Source: Cryptomeria japonica (Eukaryota > Streptophyta > Pinopsida > Cupressales > Cupressaceae). Taken from it: DNA of 64,000 bases. The DNA is taken from NCBI RefSeq assembly GCF_030272615.1, contig NC_081406.1, positions 468,516,400-468,580,399 on the forward strand, given 5' to 3'. The notes beneath the pieces were generated by a model, which did no database searches, was not told the origin of the DNA, and was given only the letters and a program-made list of their open reading frames with translations. This document shows positions 47,825 through 60,664 of the stretch, piece by piece. Numbering within the stretch: position 1 is the stretch's first letter; every line of letters starts with the position of its first letter. The position numbers were made by a program, and so were the translations under genes.

Positions 47825-49081
47825 AATAATCAGAGAATAAATACCATCCACATGACACCTAGATTTATACATGGAAAACTCGATAAAGGGAAAAACTGCG
47901 GTGGGAAGCCTACCCACAGTAAGATTATACTTCTATAGTAATTATGTTAATTACAATTTAGGGGCCTGCACTTGTAGAGCACTTGCAAGAATGCCAACAA
48001 CCTAGAGCGCACTGCTCATCATAAAAGGAGTCTCACTAACTACATAGAAATCTAGACTACAATCTGGAATAATGAATAATCTACCATGATAGCATCTCCT
48101 ATGCCTGAGTATAGTTACAGTTAAGCTCAATACCAGAGGACTAAATCCTCTTACATAAACCCAAGTTGATCTCCAATAATCGATAAAATCCTCTACCTAA
48201 ATGATATTACATTTATCGGACATATAATCTCCTAATCCCATTCTCATATGTGATCTACAATGAGACCTTACATCATATATATACAAACCCTAGACCATAA
48301 ACAATCAGGTCGACCACTAGACAATAAACCAATTACATAATTACAAAACATGTCGGCCTTATACCAAACAAATAATATCCAACACATAAGACATCCCAAT
48401 AGATAATCTCCTAATCCCATTCCCATATGTGATCTACAATGAGATCTTACATCATATATATACAAACCCTCAACCATAAACAATTAGGTCAGCCACTAAA
48501 CAATAAACCAATTACATAATTACAAAACATGTCGGCCTTAGACCAAACAAATAATATCCAACACATAAGACATCCCGAAAACACATCGAGAGGTCCAATA
48601 CAAACGTTGCATTGCCAATCCATAACCTAGATCAACCGGGACCCAATATAGGTCCACACGCTAAAGAAATTATCTCCATCCACCAAGTCTCAAACATGAT
48701 CACCATTAGCATCTTCAATCTATACTAGAAGTTGGACCAACACCACTTATGAATATCATAAAAGATCTTCACTAAAAGCTTTGCCGGTGAAACCATCATC
48801 GGAACAACAAATCAAGCTTCCAAGCAAACAAGATAGCATCCGATCACCAGACCAAAACCAACTGACTAAAATATGAACATGAGTATCATGAATAAGCCAA
48901 TTCCATAACCAAACCATACCAGAGCATACAGAATCATGTCAAATCCATATCAACCAGAAACTACTCAACCTACCGGGACCAAAAGGGTGTCGATAAAGCA
49001 TCCAAAACCAAAATAGCTAGTGTTGACATCAATGACAAAACATCAATGCAACACATAATCCATTCCTCCAAATTTCCAACA
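47825..49081 (-). repeat. Element A 3' LTR, second part
   Basis: Colinear with 53241-54272. It is longer because a 179-bp segment is tandemly duplicated (48224-48402 and 48403-48581). It ends CCAACA at 49076-49081. The minus strand just outside reads GCAAAGGTTGAGAT, a weakened polypurine tract compared with element D. Confidence 0.85.
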
Positions 49082-49497
49082 ATCTCAACCTTTGCAATTG
49101 ATGGAAACACTAGATGTGAAAAACATCTAAGTACCAAGAAATGCCAAACAAGTTCCCCCCAGTGGAAGATAGCCAACAATCTCCCACATAAAGATATAGC
49201 AATGAAGTTATGAAACAAAGACCAAACTCCTGTTGTGAATGATATCTTGCAAATCTCTAAATTACACATATATCTCTCCCCCTAATATATACAACTCCTT
49301 AAGTTTTTCTTTTTCACATCAATATCTCTCTCCCTTTGACATCAATGCCAAAAATATAACAAAAATATCAAAGCAAAAACATAAACCATTGAATCATAAA
49401 TATAATTACTCCCCCTGAGCATCAACATCCCCACATCAGTGCCAAAATGAAAAATATCTTTGATAATGCATACTGGACTGATGCCAAAAAGCATTGA

Positions 49498-50960
49498 TCA
49501 AGTCTCTACCGGAGGGGCATAAACTCCCAATCTATCTTTGAAGTACTCAAATGATTCCTTAGGCAAAGGTTTAGTGAAGATATCTGCAATCTTCTCTTTA
49601 GTGTTTACATAAACTAGTCTAACTTCATTTGCTTCCACCTTTTCCTTTAAAAAGTTATAGTTGATAGATATGTGCTTCGTCTTAGAATGAAATACCAGAT
49701 TCTTTGATATATCAATAGTAGCCGAGTTATCACAGTAAATAACTACCGATTCATTACAATCCACCTTTATATCCTGCAACATTTGCTTCATCCATAGAAC
49801 CTATGTACAGTTAGTAGCAGTAACAACATACTTAGCTTCAGCAGTAGATAAATAAGTACATGACTATTTCTTGCTAATCCATGAAACCAACTTCTTTCCA
49901 AGAAAGAAAGCTCCACCAGATGTACTTTTCTGATCATCAACATCTCCAGCCCAATCAACATTGGTATATGCACATAAAGTAAAGTCATCATCCTTAGCGT
50001 ACCACAAACCATATTCTAATGTACCTTGTAAGTATCTAAAAATCCTTTTCACCTCACTCTCATGATTTTCTCTAGGATCACTCTGAAATCTTGATATAAT
50101 ACAAATAACATTCATTATGTTAGGCCTAGTTTGAGTCAAATAAAGTAGACCTCCAATTATAGATTTGTATCTTGTAGGATTTACTTGTGTAGAAACATCT
50201 TTCCCTGTCAATTTCTCAGTTGTAACCATAGGAGTACTTACCAGTTTAGAATCTCCCATACCAAATTTATTCAATAATTCCCTAACATACTTAGTTTGAT
50301 AGATGAAAATACCTTTGTCAATCTGAGTAAGTTGCAAACCTAAGAAAATTTTCATTTCCCCAATCATATACATCTCAAATTCATTCTTCATATTGTTAGC
50401 AAATTCCTTACACAACTTATCTTCACCTCCAAAATAATCTCATCAACAAATAGTTCAATAATCAGTATATCATCATTAGTGATATTATAATATAAATTAC
50501 TATCAACATTACCTTTAGTAAAACCAAGCTTCAAAAGATATTTATCCAACCTTTCCAAGCTCTGAGTGCCTATTTTAATCTATATAAAGCCATTTTTAAC
50601 CTGGAAACCATTTTTGTATCATCTGATAGTGAAAAACCTTCAAGTTGCTTAATATAAACTTCCTCATCAAGATCCTCATTAAAAAATTGCACACTTAACA
50701 TCCATCTGATAAACCTTGTTGTTCTTATGGGAAACATAGGCAAGAAATAATCTTACAACTTCAATCCTAGCTAGAGGTGCAAAATTATCACCATAATCAA
50801 TTCCTTCCTTCTAAGAATATCCTTTACAAACTAATCTAGTCTTACTCCTTACAACTTGACCATCCTCATTCAATTTATTTCTAAAACCCATTTAGTTCCA
50901 ATAACATTCTTATTTTTAGGCCGAGGAACTAAAGTCCATTAGATATGACGTAGACTAGCT
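49498..50960 (-). pseudogene. Element A reverse transcriptase and RNase H
   Basis: Minus-strand pieces. 50960-50420 is a broken N-terminal part (fragments matching the first RT motifs, with frameshifts). 50415-49864 is the second half, with KIFLGLQLTQIDKGIFIYQ, KYVRELLNKFGM and YLTQTRPNIM, and the YTNVDWAGDVDDQKSTSG block of copia RNase H. The remaining RNase H end (49791-49498) has VVIYCDNSATIDISKN, HSKTKHISI and EKIADIFTKPLPK. Known role: copying the RNA and removing the template. Not functional. Confidence 0.85.
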
Positions 50961-52180
50961 TCCATCATCATTGTCCTAGCTACATCCAAGATAGTTTCAT
51001 TCTTTCTTTCCACAACTCCATTTTGCTGAGGTGTCTGGGGAGCAGAAAATTGTCTCCTTATGCCATGCTTCTCACTAAAGTTATTAAACTCACCAGATGT
51101 GAATTCCCCACCATGATCTGACCTCAAACATTTAATCTTCAATCCTATCTCAATTTCCACTTTAGCCTTAAAGATTTTAAACTTTTCAAATACCTCAGAT
51201 TTCTCCCTTATAAAAGCAACCCACATCATTCTATAATAATCATCAATGATTAGCATGAAATATCTATCACCTTGAAATTTTTTAACTCTAGCAAAGCCAC
51301 ACAAATCAGTATGAATAAGATCAAGAACATCATTAGATTTATCTTGTATACTCCTATAAGAGGTTCTAACCTATTTACCCATTTGACATTCTATACATAC
51401 CAAATTATAGGGCTTCACAATCTTAGGTATATCTCTAACTGCCTTAGTAGAACTGATCTTCACAATGCAATAAAAATTCACATGACATAGCCTCTTATGC
51501 CATAGCCAACTTTCATCAATCTATGCAATCGAACATGTCTTCTCATCAGAATTCAAATGAAATATATTACCTTTTGTCTATGTGCCTATTGCAATCTCCA
51601 AACTAGATCTGCTAATGATTTTGCATTTTCCATCCTTGAACTGTAATTGAAATCCTTTATGCACCAATTGTTCTACACTCAAAATAGTATGCCTTAAACC
51701 TTCAATATAATAAAAATTATTAGTGTTGTTCTTACCATCCAATGATATAGTTCCTTTCCCTTTGATCATACATGCTTTGTCATTTCCAAATCTAACCAGA
51801 CCACCATCAAATTCTTGCAAAGATAGAAACTTCCCTTTATCTCTAATTATATGATGTGAACAACCACTGTCAATTACCCATTCATCCTTGTCTTCAATTT
51901 TAGCAGCAAGTGCCTTCTCTTCTGGTACATTCTTTTCTAGTGTCAAAACATCTTCCTTGATAGCCAGGAACACCCATTCCTTTCCATTGCTGAAAATACT
52001 AGCAAAATCTTTTGTCGGTTCATCATCAGAATCGGAAATGCCTTCCTCATCTGCCATGTAGCATGATTTGTCTTTGTTTTGCTTGTACTTATACTTGTTC
52101 TGATATCCAAGGTTAGGCTTAAAAGATCTTCTAACTCTTTCTTCAAATCTTGAATTCCTTTTAGGACATCTAGATGACAT
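50961..52180 (-). pseudogene. Element A protease and integrase
   Basis: 52180-51578 has the Gag tail, then protease WVIDSGCSHHI (D-S-G intact) and gag-pre-integrase text (YIEGLRHTILSVEQLVHKGF). 51577-51310 carries the His/Cys zinc region in broken form. 51304-50939 is the integrase core: MLIIDDYYRMMW (first Asp), CLRSDHGGEFTS (second Asp) and QQNGVVERKN (Glu) in one clean frame, ending early. Inserts cDNA into the genome when intact. Confidence 0.85.
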
Positions 52181-53015
52181 CTAGATGCAAAATGACCTAT
52201 CTTATTACATGCAAAACATTTAAAAGGTTTTTTCCTTCATACTTACTTCATGTCGGTCCTTTAGGTACCCTTCTAGAAAATACGGCTTCAAGTTTGTCAA
52301 ACTCTTCATCTTCTCTCTTCATATCATTCAATTCTTTTGCATGCAAAACTTTCCAATCTTGCTTGTTGGTTGATAATGTAGATGCATGAAAAGAAGGTTT
52401 AGACTTCATAGCTCCAAAAGGTCCAAATTCTTCAAGCTCAAAAGCAGATAATTTCCGAACCAAAGTATCTCTTTTGACAGATGTATTAGCCATTTTCCTC
52501 AACTCATTAATTGTAGTAGCCTTCATCTTGTAAGTCGGTGGTAGGGCTCTCAGAACTTTAGAAACAATTTCATATTCACTCAGAGTTCCACCACAACATT
52601 GAATTCCCATAACAATCTCATTTACCCTTTCCTTGAAAGCAATAATCCTTTCATCTTCTTCCATCTTTAGGTTCTCATATCTCACCAAGTAACCATCAAG
52701 TTTTACAATTTTAACATAAGAGTCTCCAACTTATCCCATTATTTGTTGATTAAAAAGTGCACAAAAGAGGGATTTTGTTGCTCTACAATCATTCTCAAGA
52801 TCCTTATCCAAGTTTTCCAAAGGAGGATTTCCAGATGCCAGATTATGAGGTGTAACACCATTTGGCATGATCTCCCAAATCTCCTTACCAAGACATCTCA
52901 GATGAGTCTCCATCTGAATCTTCCATACTGTGTAATTATTTCCATCAAGCCTAGGAATATCTCTCTGAAAGATAGCTCCAGATGAACTGGATGAACTTGA
53001 ACTGTTAGCCACCAT
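52181..53015 (-). pseudogene. Element A gag
   Basis: Starts at ATG 53015 with a Ser run, then IPRLDGNNYTVWKIQMETHL. Near 52690-52730 about 66 bases present in element D (the IWNHLETL part) are missing and a stop is present. 52688-52248 continues with VRYENLKMEEDERI and the helical Gag core. A CX2CX4HX4C knuckle (FACNKIGHFASRC) is at 52180-52220. Dead. Confidence 0.8.
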
Positions 53016-53059
53016 AGGATCTTCCTCAAGCAGTTAAGCTTTCTGTAGAGAGGAGCAAA

Positions 53060-53072
53060 GCTCTGCACCAAT
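53060..53072 (-). promoter_or_regulatory. Element A primer binding site, altered
   Basis: Minus strand reads ATTGGTGCAGAGC against the usual TGGTATCAGAGC, i.e. a small deletion/substitution in the tRNA-Met site, next to the LTR end CA/TG at 53073. Confidence 0.7.
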
Positions 53073-54272
53073 TGTTAGATAGCTCAAATAAATAGAAAAC
53101 AACCTAGAGGGGGGGTGAATCAGTTGTCATAAATTACTAGAACATTTAGCAATTAAATCTTTAATACCAAAACCCAAAACATTAGTACCGAAATGCTTAA
53201 GGAAAATACTGGAATATCAGTTAAACCAATTAAGCATAAACAATAATAAGAGAATAGATACCATCCACATGACACCAATATTTATATGTGGAAAACTCGA
53301 TAAAGGCAAAAACCACGGTGGGAATCCTACCCACAATCAGATAATACTTCTACACTAAGTATGTGAATTACAATTGAGGGGCCTACACTTGCAGGAAGAC
53401 CAACAACCTAGAGTGCACTACTCATCACAAAGGGAGTCTCATTGACTACATAGAAATCCAAACTACAATCCGAAATAATGAATGAACTGCAATGATATCA
53501 TCTCCTATGCCTGAGTACAGTTCTTGTTAAGCTCAATACCAGAGGACTAAATCCTCTTACATAAACCTAACTTGATCTCTAATAATCAACCAAATCCTTT
53601 GCCTGAATGATATTTCATTATTCACGTAGATAATCTCCTAATCCCATTCCCATATGTGATCTAAAATGAGATCTTACATCATATATATACAAACCCTTGA
53701 CCATAAACAATTAGGTCAGCCACCAGACAATAAACCAATTACATAATTACAACACATGTCGGCCTTAGACCAAACAAATAATATCCAACACATAAGACAT
53801 CCCAAAAACACATCGAGAGGTCCAATCCACACATTACATTAAGCCCACCTAGATCAACTGGGAGCCAATATAGGTCCACATGCTAAAGAAATGATCTCCA
53901 TCCACCAATTCTCAAACATGATCACCATCAACATCCTTAATCCATACCAAAGGCTACACCAACACCACTTATGCATATCATCAAAGATCTTCATTAAAAG
54001 ATTTGTCGGTGAAACCCTCGAACAACAAATCAAAATTCTGGGCAAATAGCGTAGCATCTGATCACCAGACCAAAACTAACTGACTAAATATGAACATGAA
54101 TATCATGAATAAGCCAATTCCATAACCAAACCATACCAGATCCAAACCAACCAAAAACTAGTCAACCTACCAGGACCATAAGGGTGTCGATAAAGGATCC
54201 AAAACAACTAGTGTTGACATCAATGAGAAAACATCAATGCAACACATAATCAATTCCTCTAAATGGCCAACA
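53073..54272 (-). repeat. Element A 5' LTR
   Basis: About 1.2 kb. Minus-strand TGTTGG...TCTAACA. Colinear with the interrupted 3' LTR. A TATATATA stretch near 53690 could serve as TATA box. Confidence 0.85.
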
Positions 54273-54346
54273 AATTCCTCAACCAAGTTTTCACTAAGGC
54301 AAGCCCCTATCCACAACCCTTCTTCCCTTCTTTTCTATGTGCAAGT
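54273..54346 (+). other. Sequence between elements A and D
   Basis: 74 bases, 'ccaagttttcactaaggcaa' and on, probably part of the host gypsy LTR E. Its last five bases, caagt, would be the target site of D. Confidence 0.4.
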
Positions 54347-55380
54347 TGTTAGGTCTAAGAGGGGGGGGTGAACCAGTTGTCAAATAAATTCAAACCAAAA
54401 CAACTTAACCAAACTTAATGCGGGTAGACTGTTTATCAGTTAATTGCAGTACCGGTAAATATTAATGCATGAAATAGAAAGACAATATCATCCACAACAC
54501 ATAACACCAATATTTGTATGTGGAAACCCTGTAAGGGGAAAAACCATGGTGGGAAACATTACCCACAATCAGATGATACTACTGCAGATAGTATGTGTAT
54601 ACAATAGGGGGTCTGCACATGCAGAAAGGCTAACCGCCTAGAGCTCACTACTCAAACACAAATGGGAGTCACACTAACTATAATTGGATGGTTAAATCCA
54701 ATAATGATGTACTACTTAAAATAGTATCTTCATATGCTAGATTCAGTATCGGTGTAGTTTTGATATGTGTTCACAAAAACCTTCCTTCAACCTTCAAATG
54801 ATGTTTGCATGTATTGCTCTGCTTATTCTCACATATACCTTAATACAAATATTTTTCCCAATTGCATATCAATCTTGCAAATAAGATCTTACATATATAC
54901 CAAAACCTAGGACCAAAATGTATAGGTCGGCTTTACAGAAGATATTACAATAAAACAATTTATGATTAAATCAATAACCAATGCAATATCTGATTCAACA
55001 TGTCGGCTTAATGCATTTACAACAATAATAAATCATCTCTATAGAATGTTGTGCTGATTTGGAATAGATAGGCCCGTTGGTGTTTATCCTTGACCTATTT
55101 GCCGGTAACAACAAATATGGAAACACGAATATACCAATGAACAAATATCCAAGACAATCTGTCCAAATGATGTCTTCGATATAACCAAGTGTTTTCCATA
55201 TCATTTAAAGTGTCGGTGAATAGTATATCTTGCTAGTGAATAATATACCAGTGACTGTGCATAAAGTCACTTGCTTGCTGGTGAACATTGCCAAATCTCC
55301 AAGTGCCAATAGGCTTGACCAAAGTTGATAAGTGTTGACATCAATGACAAAACCATATCAACATATCCAAAATACCAACA
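54347..55380 (-). repeat. Element D 3' LTR
   Basis: Begins TGTTAGGTCTAAGA (plus reading) and ends AATACCAACA. Followed by the intact polypurine tract, plus-strand ATCTCCCCCTTT. Confidence 0.9.
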
Positions 55381-55759
55381 ATCTCCCCCTTTGGCATTGA
55401 TAGCAACATGGGATGGAAAAAGCATCAAAGTGCCAAAATAGAAATGCCAAAAAAAACAACATAACTAGAGATCAAAATTCAGAGAGTAATCAATCTCTCC
55501 CAAAATAAAAATCTCTCGCCAAGAGATAAAGTCTCTCCCCCTAGGAGTGACATGTGATTTTCCATATCAATCTCTCCCCCTTTGACATCAAATTCCAAAG
55601 AAATACAAAAACTAGGGTCAAATACAAAATACCAACTTATTCAGTGTACCAACTAATCCCCCTGAGAAGTAGCTCTCCTCATCAGAACCGGAGTACAAGA
55701 TTTCTCTGCTAGTTCTATCGGTTGATGACAAACATCAACTGTCTAAGTTTCTACCGGTG

Positions 55760-57265
55760 GGGGTATGGCCCCAAGCTGTTTTCTGAGATATTCAAAAGTA
55801 TCCTTAGGCAAAGACTTAGTGAAATTATCTGCAATCTACTATTTAGTATTCACATAAACCAGTTTTACTTCTTTTGCTTCAACATTCTCTTTTAGAAAAT
55901 TCAGTTTGATAGAGACATGTTTAGGTTTAGAATGTAGTACCGGATTCTTAGATATATCAATTGTTGTTGTATTATCACAATAGATAGTTATAGGTTCTTT
56001 GCATTTTACCTTTATGTCTTTCAACATTTGCTTAAGCCATAATACCTGTACAGTTAGTTACTTCTGCAACATATTATGGTCCTGTTGTTGATAAAGATGT
56101 GCAACTTTGTTTCTTACTCAACCAAGAAATTAAATTGCTTCCAAGAAAAAATGCTCCGTCGGTGGTGCTTTTTCTGTCATCTACATCTCCTGCCCAATTT
56201 ACATCTATGTACGCACATAATTCAAAGTTTTCATCTCTAGGATACCATAGGCAAATATTTGTAGTGCCTTGTAAGTACTGGAAAATCCTTTTTACTACTG
56301 ATTCATGATTTTCTTTGGGATTACTCTGAAATCTTGAAATAATACATACTGCATTCATAATATCAGGTCTTGTTTGTGTCAAATACAATAGATCTCCTAT
56401 CATAGATTTGTACCTAGTTAGATTAACAGGTGTAGATTCATCTCTTAGTGATAATTTATTAGTTTTAGTCATAGGTGTGCTTATCGGTTTAGAGTTTTCC
56501 ATCCCAAATTTCTTTAGTAACTCCTTTAAGTACTTAGATTGACTCAAGAATATACCTTTACTAGTCTGTAAAATCTGTAATCCTAAAAAGAATTTTATCT
56601 CTCCAATCATAGACATTTCAAATTCTTGCTGCATTTCAATAGAAAAGTCTTTACACAAACCATCTTCTCCTCCAAAGATTATATCATCAACAAAAACTTC
56701 TATAACCAAGATGTCATCATTAGTCACTTTATAGTATAAGTTTCTATCAATATTACCTTTAGAAAAACCAATCTTCAAAAGATATTTATCCAATCTAGCA
56801 TACCAAGCTCTTGGAGCTTGCTTCAACCCATACAAAGCTTTCCTTAACCTGCAAACCACATCTTTGTTATCTGTCAAAGAAAATCCATCAGGTTTCTCAA
56901 TGTAAACTTCTTCTTCAAGATCTCCATTCATAAATGCACATTTAATATCCATTTGATATACTTTGTATTTCTTGTGTGCTACAAAAGCTAAGAATAATTT
57001 GACTACCTCAATTTTGGCTACCGGTGCAAAGCTTTCATTGTAATCAATTCCTTCTTTCTATGAATATCCCTTACATACTAGTCTTTCTTTATTTCTGATT
57101 ACCTTACCATATTCATTGAGTTTGTTTCTAAATACCCATTTTGTTCCAATTGCATTTTTGTCTTTAGGCCGGGGAACTAATGTCCATGTGTTATTCTTCT
57201 CAATTTGTTTTAATTCTTCTTCCATAGCTTTAATCCAGTGTTTATCTTCACATCCCTCATTAATT
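55760..57265 (-). pseudogene. Element D reverse transcriptase and RNase H
   Basis: 56952-56074 is one 292-codon frame with MDIKCAFMNGDLEEEVYIEK, ALYGLKQAPRAWY, the catalytic FVDDIIFGG, KFFLGLQILQTSKGIF and ADN-like RNase H start (VNWAGDVDDRKST). 57260-56960 holds the first RT motifs with stops. After a break at 56074, 56027-55839 continues with ITIYCDNTTTIDISKN and HSKPKHVSIKLNF, then stops short of the DIFTKPL end, which is readable only with a stop near 55838. The longest intact enzyme piece in the window, but non-functional as a whole. Confidence 0.85.
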
Positions 57266-58760
57266 CATACTGGTTCAATTTGAGAAATAAGACATTCCTC
57301 TTCATTTGCCAGTCTTCCTCTTGTCATAACTCCTTGATACTTGTTCCCAATTATCTGATCTTCAAAATGATTCAACCTTACATACCGGTGTGTCTTTGTT
57401 TGCTGTTGTTCTTCAGTTATAGTGGAATTTTCAGATGATACCGGTGTAACTGGATCTTCATTCTGTACTGGTGTGTGTTCATTTCTCAGTATCTTTGTTG
57501 TTATTTTAAAGTCTATATACCTTGAAGTTCCTCTAAATTGTTCATCAATTTTCACATTTGTACTCTCAACATTTTTTTGTAACCAAGAAATATTCCTTCA
57601 TCACTTCTAGGATCAAATTTTCCAATATACTCATCTCTTCTAATATAGAATTTAATTTCAAATATTCTAAAATATTTAAGAGTAGGAGTAATCCTAAACC
57701 ATAGTTCATTAGGGGTCTTACCAGTTTCACCTTTGATGTGAACTTTGTTGAATGTGTAGACTGATGTGCTTGTTGCCTCTCTCCAATATACATGTGGTAG
57801 ATTTTCTTCTGATAACATACTTCTAGCTACATCCAAGATAGTTTTATTTTTCCTTTCTACAACTCCATTCTGCTGGGGTGTCCGGGGTGTTGATAACTAT
57901 CTTCCGATTCCATTTACTTCACAAAATGTATTAAATTCCTTAGATGTAAATTCACCTCCTTGATCTAATCTCAGACATTTGATTTTCTTCCGAGTTTCAT
58001 TTTCTACCATCACCTTGAATAGCTTGAATTTCCCAAGTGCTTCTGATTTTTCTCTGAGAAAAGTAACCCAACACATTCTAGAATAGTCATCAATGATTAG
58101 CATGAAATATCTATCACCTTTGTAAGATTTTAGTTCTAGCTGGACCACATAAGTCAGTATGAATTAAGTCAAGAGCACTATTGGATTTTTCTAGAATACT
58201 TTTAAAAGATGCTCTAACTTGTTTTCCAAATTGAGATTCCTTTCATACCGGATTCTAAGGCTTAACAAGTTTAGGTAAGTCTCTAACTGCTTTAGTTGTA
58301 CTGATTTTCACAATGCAATCAAAATTTACATGACAGAGTCTCTTATGCCATAGCCAACTTTCATCAATATGTGCAATCAAGCATGTTTTTTTATTATTAT
58401 TCAAATGAAAGATATTACCTCTAGTTTGATTACTGATTGCAATTTCCAAACTAGTTCTGTTCATAATTTTGCATTTCCCATTCTTGAATTGTAACTGAAA
58501 TCCTTTTTCAACTAATTGAACAACACTCAAAAGATTATGCTTTAAACCTTCAACATAGTAAACATTGTCAGTATTATGCTTACCATCAAGAGATATAGTA
58601 CCTTTACATTTGATCAAACAAGCTTTATCATCTCCAAATCTTACCAAACCTCCATTATATTCCTGAAAAGTCAAGAATTTACTTTTATCACCAGTCATAT
58701 GATGTGAACATCTTGAATCAATGATCCATTCATCCTTAACCTCAACTTTAGTTGCCAGGG
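57266..58760 (-). pseudogene. Element D protease and integrase
   Basis: The protease reads WIIDSRCSHHM: the glycine of D-S-G is Arg, so it would be inactive. 58698-58255 has NVYYVEGLKHNLLSVVQLV and WLWHKRLCHVNFDCIVK (His/Cys region). 58148-57897 has the integrase core MLIIDDYSRMCW (first Asp) and CLRLDQGGEFTS (second Asp). A stop sits near 57898, then PQQNGVVERKN (Glu), and 57836-57552 gives DVARSMLSEENLPHVYWREA and the C-terminal part. 57555-57265 is the Ser/Thr/Glu-rich linker. Confidence 0.8.
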
Positions 58761-58979
58761 CCTGCTCTACCGATTGAACAGTAGGTGTCGGTTGATCTTT
58801 TGTTATAGCAACAAAGACCCATCCATTGTCTATCGGATCCTCATCAGAATCATCAGTGACTCCTTCATCAACAAGATAACAAGACTTGTCTTTATTCTTC
58901 TAAAATCTGTATCTCTGATATTCAGGGTTAGGCTTGTATGTTCTTCTAGATTCTTCTTTTAATCTTACATGTCTATCGG

Positions 58980-59848
58980 GGCATCATGAAGCCATATGGC
59001 CAATCTTATTACAGTTAAAACATTTAAAGGGTTCTTTACCTTCATACTTACTTCCAACTGGACCTTTAGGCATTTTCCTTGCAAATGGTGCTTCAAGTTC
59101 TTCAAGTTCTTCATTTTCTCTCTTGCTTTCTTCAAGTTCTCTTGAATAAAAAGCTTTCCAGTCAGACTTGTCAAATGATGATGATGCAGATGAAGTTGAT
59201 GCCTTAAAAGCTAAATCTTTCTTTATAGTAGCAACATGACCAAATTCCTTAATTTCAAACGCTGAAAGTTTTTCAATCAATGTATCTCTGGTTACTGATG
59301 TATTAGGCATTGTTCTTAACTCATTTATAGCAGTAACTTTCATTTTGTATGCCGCTGGCAATCCTCTTAAAACTTTTGAAACAATTTCATCTTCACTTAA
59401 GGTTCCTCCACAACATTTAATACCTAAAACAATTTCATTAACTCTTTCCATAAAAGTAGAAATTCTTTCATCTTCTTCCATTTTCAGATTTTCATACTTG
59501 ACCTGGAAACTCTCAAGTTTTACAATTTTGACTGTGGAATGTCCTTCATTCAATGTTTCCAAATGGTTCCAAATAGGTTTAGCAGTATATCTATCTAATA
59601 ATCCCATGATTTGCTGATCTGATAATGCACTCAAAAGTGTTTCTCTTGCTTTGCAATCATTTTCCTCATCTTTAGCCAAGTTAGGTGGATTAGGTTGACC
59701 ATGAGTAGGAGTAGTATAGCCATTCTTTGTAACTTCCTAGATGTCTTTTCCAATCCAATTTAGATGTGTCTTCATCCTACTCTTCCATTTGCCATAGTTA
59801 GTTCCATCAAGTTTAGGAGTGTCCTTCCTGAAATAGTTAGAAGACATT
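58980..59848 (-). pseudogene. Element D gag
   Basis: ATG at 59848 (MSSNYFRKDTPKLDG), one TAG near 59739, then a clean 231-codon frame 59679-58984 with VKYENLKMEEDERISTFMER, SAFEIKEFGH and the knuckle CFNCNKIGHMAS, where the last Cys follows a TGA. Capsid protein of the element. Confidence 0.8.
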
Positions 59849-59890
59849 GGATCTCCTCAAGCTGATAAACTTCCACAAAAAGAGGACTAA

Positions 59891-59902
59891 GCTCTGATAC
59901 CA
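59891..59902 (-). promoter_or_regulatory. Element D primer binding site
   Basis: Minus strand reads TGGTATCAGAGC, exact initiator tRNA-Met complement, two bases from the LTR edge. Confidence 0.9.
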
Positions 59903-59904
59903 AT

Positions 59905-60664
59905 TATTAGGTCTCAGAGGCAACTGAGAGGGGGAGGGAGTGAATCAGTTGTCAAATAAATTAAAACCAAAACAACTTAACCAAACTTAATGCTTAATAC
60001 CGGTAAACCAAACTTAATGCTAGTAGATAGTTTATCAGGTAATTGCAGTACCGGTAAAGATTAATGCATGAAACAGAAAGACAATATCATCCACAACACA
60101 TAACACCAATATTTGTACATGGAAACCCTGTAAGAGGAAAAACCAGGGTGGGAAACCTTACCCACAATTAGATGATACTACTACATATAGTATGTGTATA
60201 CAATAGGGGGTCTGCACATGCAGAAAGGCCAAGCACCTAGAGCTCATTGATCAAACACAAATGGGAGTCACGCTGACTACAATTGGATGGTTAAATCCAA
60301 TAATGATGTACTGCTTAAAATAGCATCTTCATATGCTGGATTCAGTACCAGTGTAGTTCTGATATGTCTTCACAAAAACCTTCCTTCAACCTTCAAATGA
60401 TGTCTGTGTGTATTGCTCTTCTTATTCTCGCATATACCTTTATACAAATATTTTTCCCAATCGCATATCAATCTTACAAATAAGATCATACATATATACC
60501 AAAACCTAGGACCAAAATGTATAGGTCGACTTTACAAAAGATATTACAATAAAATAATTTACAATTAAATCAATAACCAATGCAATATCTGATTCAACAT
60601 GTCGTCTTAATGCATTTACAACAATAATAAATCATCTCCATAGCGTGTCTTGCTGATCTGAATA
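59905..60664 (-). repeat. Element D 5' LTR, truncated
   Basis: Colinear with 54347-55072. Includes a small local repeat of 'ccaaacttaatgc' (59981 and 60007 region). Homology stops at 'gctgatctga' (60656-60664). Confidence 0.85.

Larger units (their letters stand above)
41859..54272 (-). mobile_element. Ty1/copia element A (Sirevirus-like), with nested insertion
   Basis: An LTR retrotransposon on the minus strand. The 5' LTR is 53073-54272. The 3' LTR is 41859-42028 plus 47825-49081, split by element B/C. LTR ends are TG...CA; the start of the 3' LTR on the minus strand reads TGTTGG. Outer flanks are aatta (41854-41858) and aattc (54273-54277), a 5-bp target duplication with one mismatch. The order from 53015 down to 49498 is gag, protease, integrase, reverse transcriptase, RNase H, as in copia. 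All parts are damaged, so the element is dead. Confidence 0.85.
54347..60664 (-). mobile_element. Ty1/copia element D (Sirevirus-like), 5' LTR truncated
   Basis: A second copia element, minus strand, related to but distinct from A. The 3' LTR 54347-55380 is full (1,034 bp, TG...CA). The PPT is AAAGGGGGAGAT (minus, just above 55380). The internal part 55381-59904 has the full copia gene order. The PBS at 59891-59902 is exact. The 5' LTR (59905-60664) matches the 3' LTR only up to about 55072; its outer ~300 bp are gone. The edge next to the PBS reads TA instead of TG. A right target duplication cannot be checked. Confidence 0.85.
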
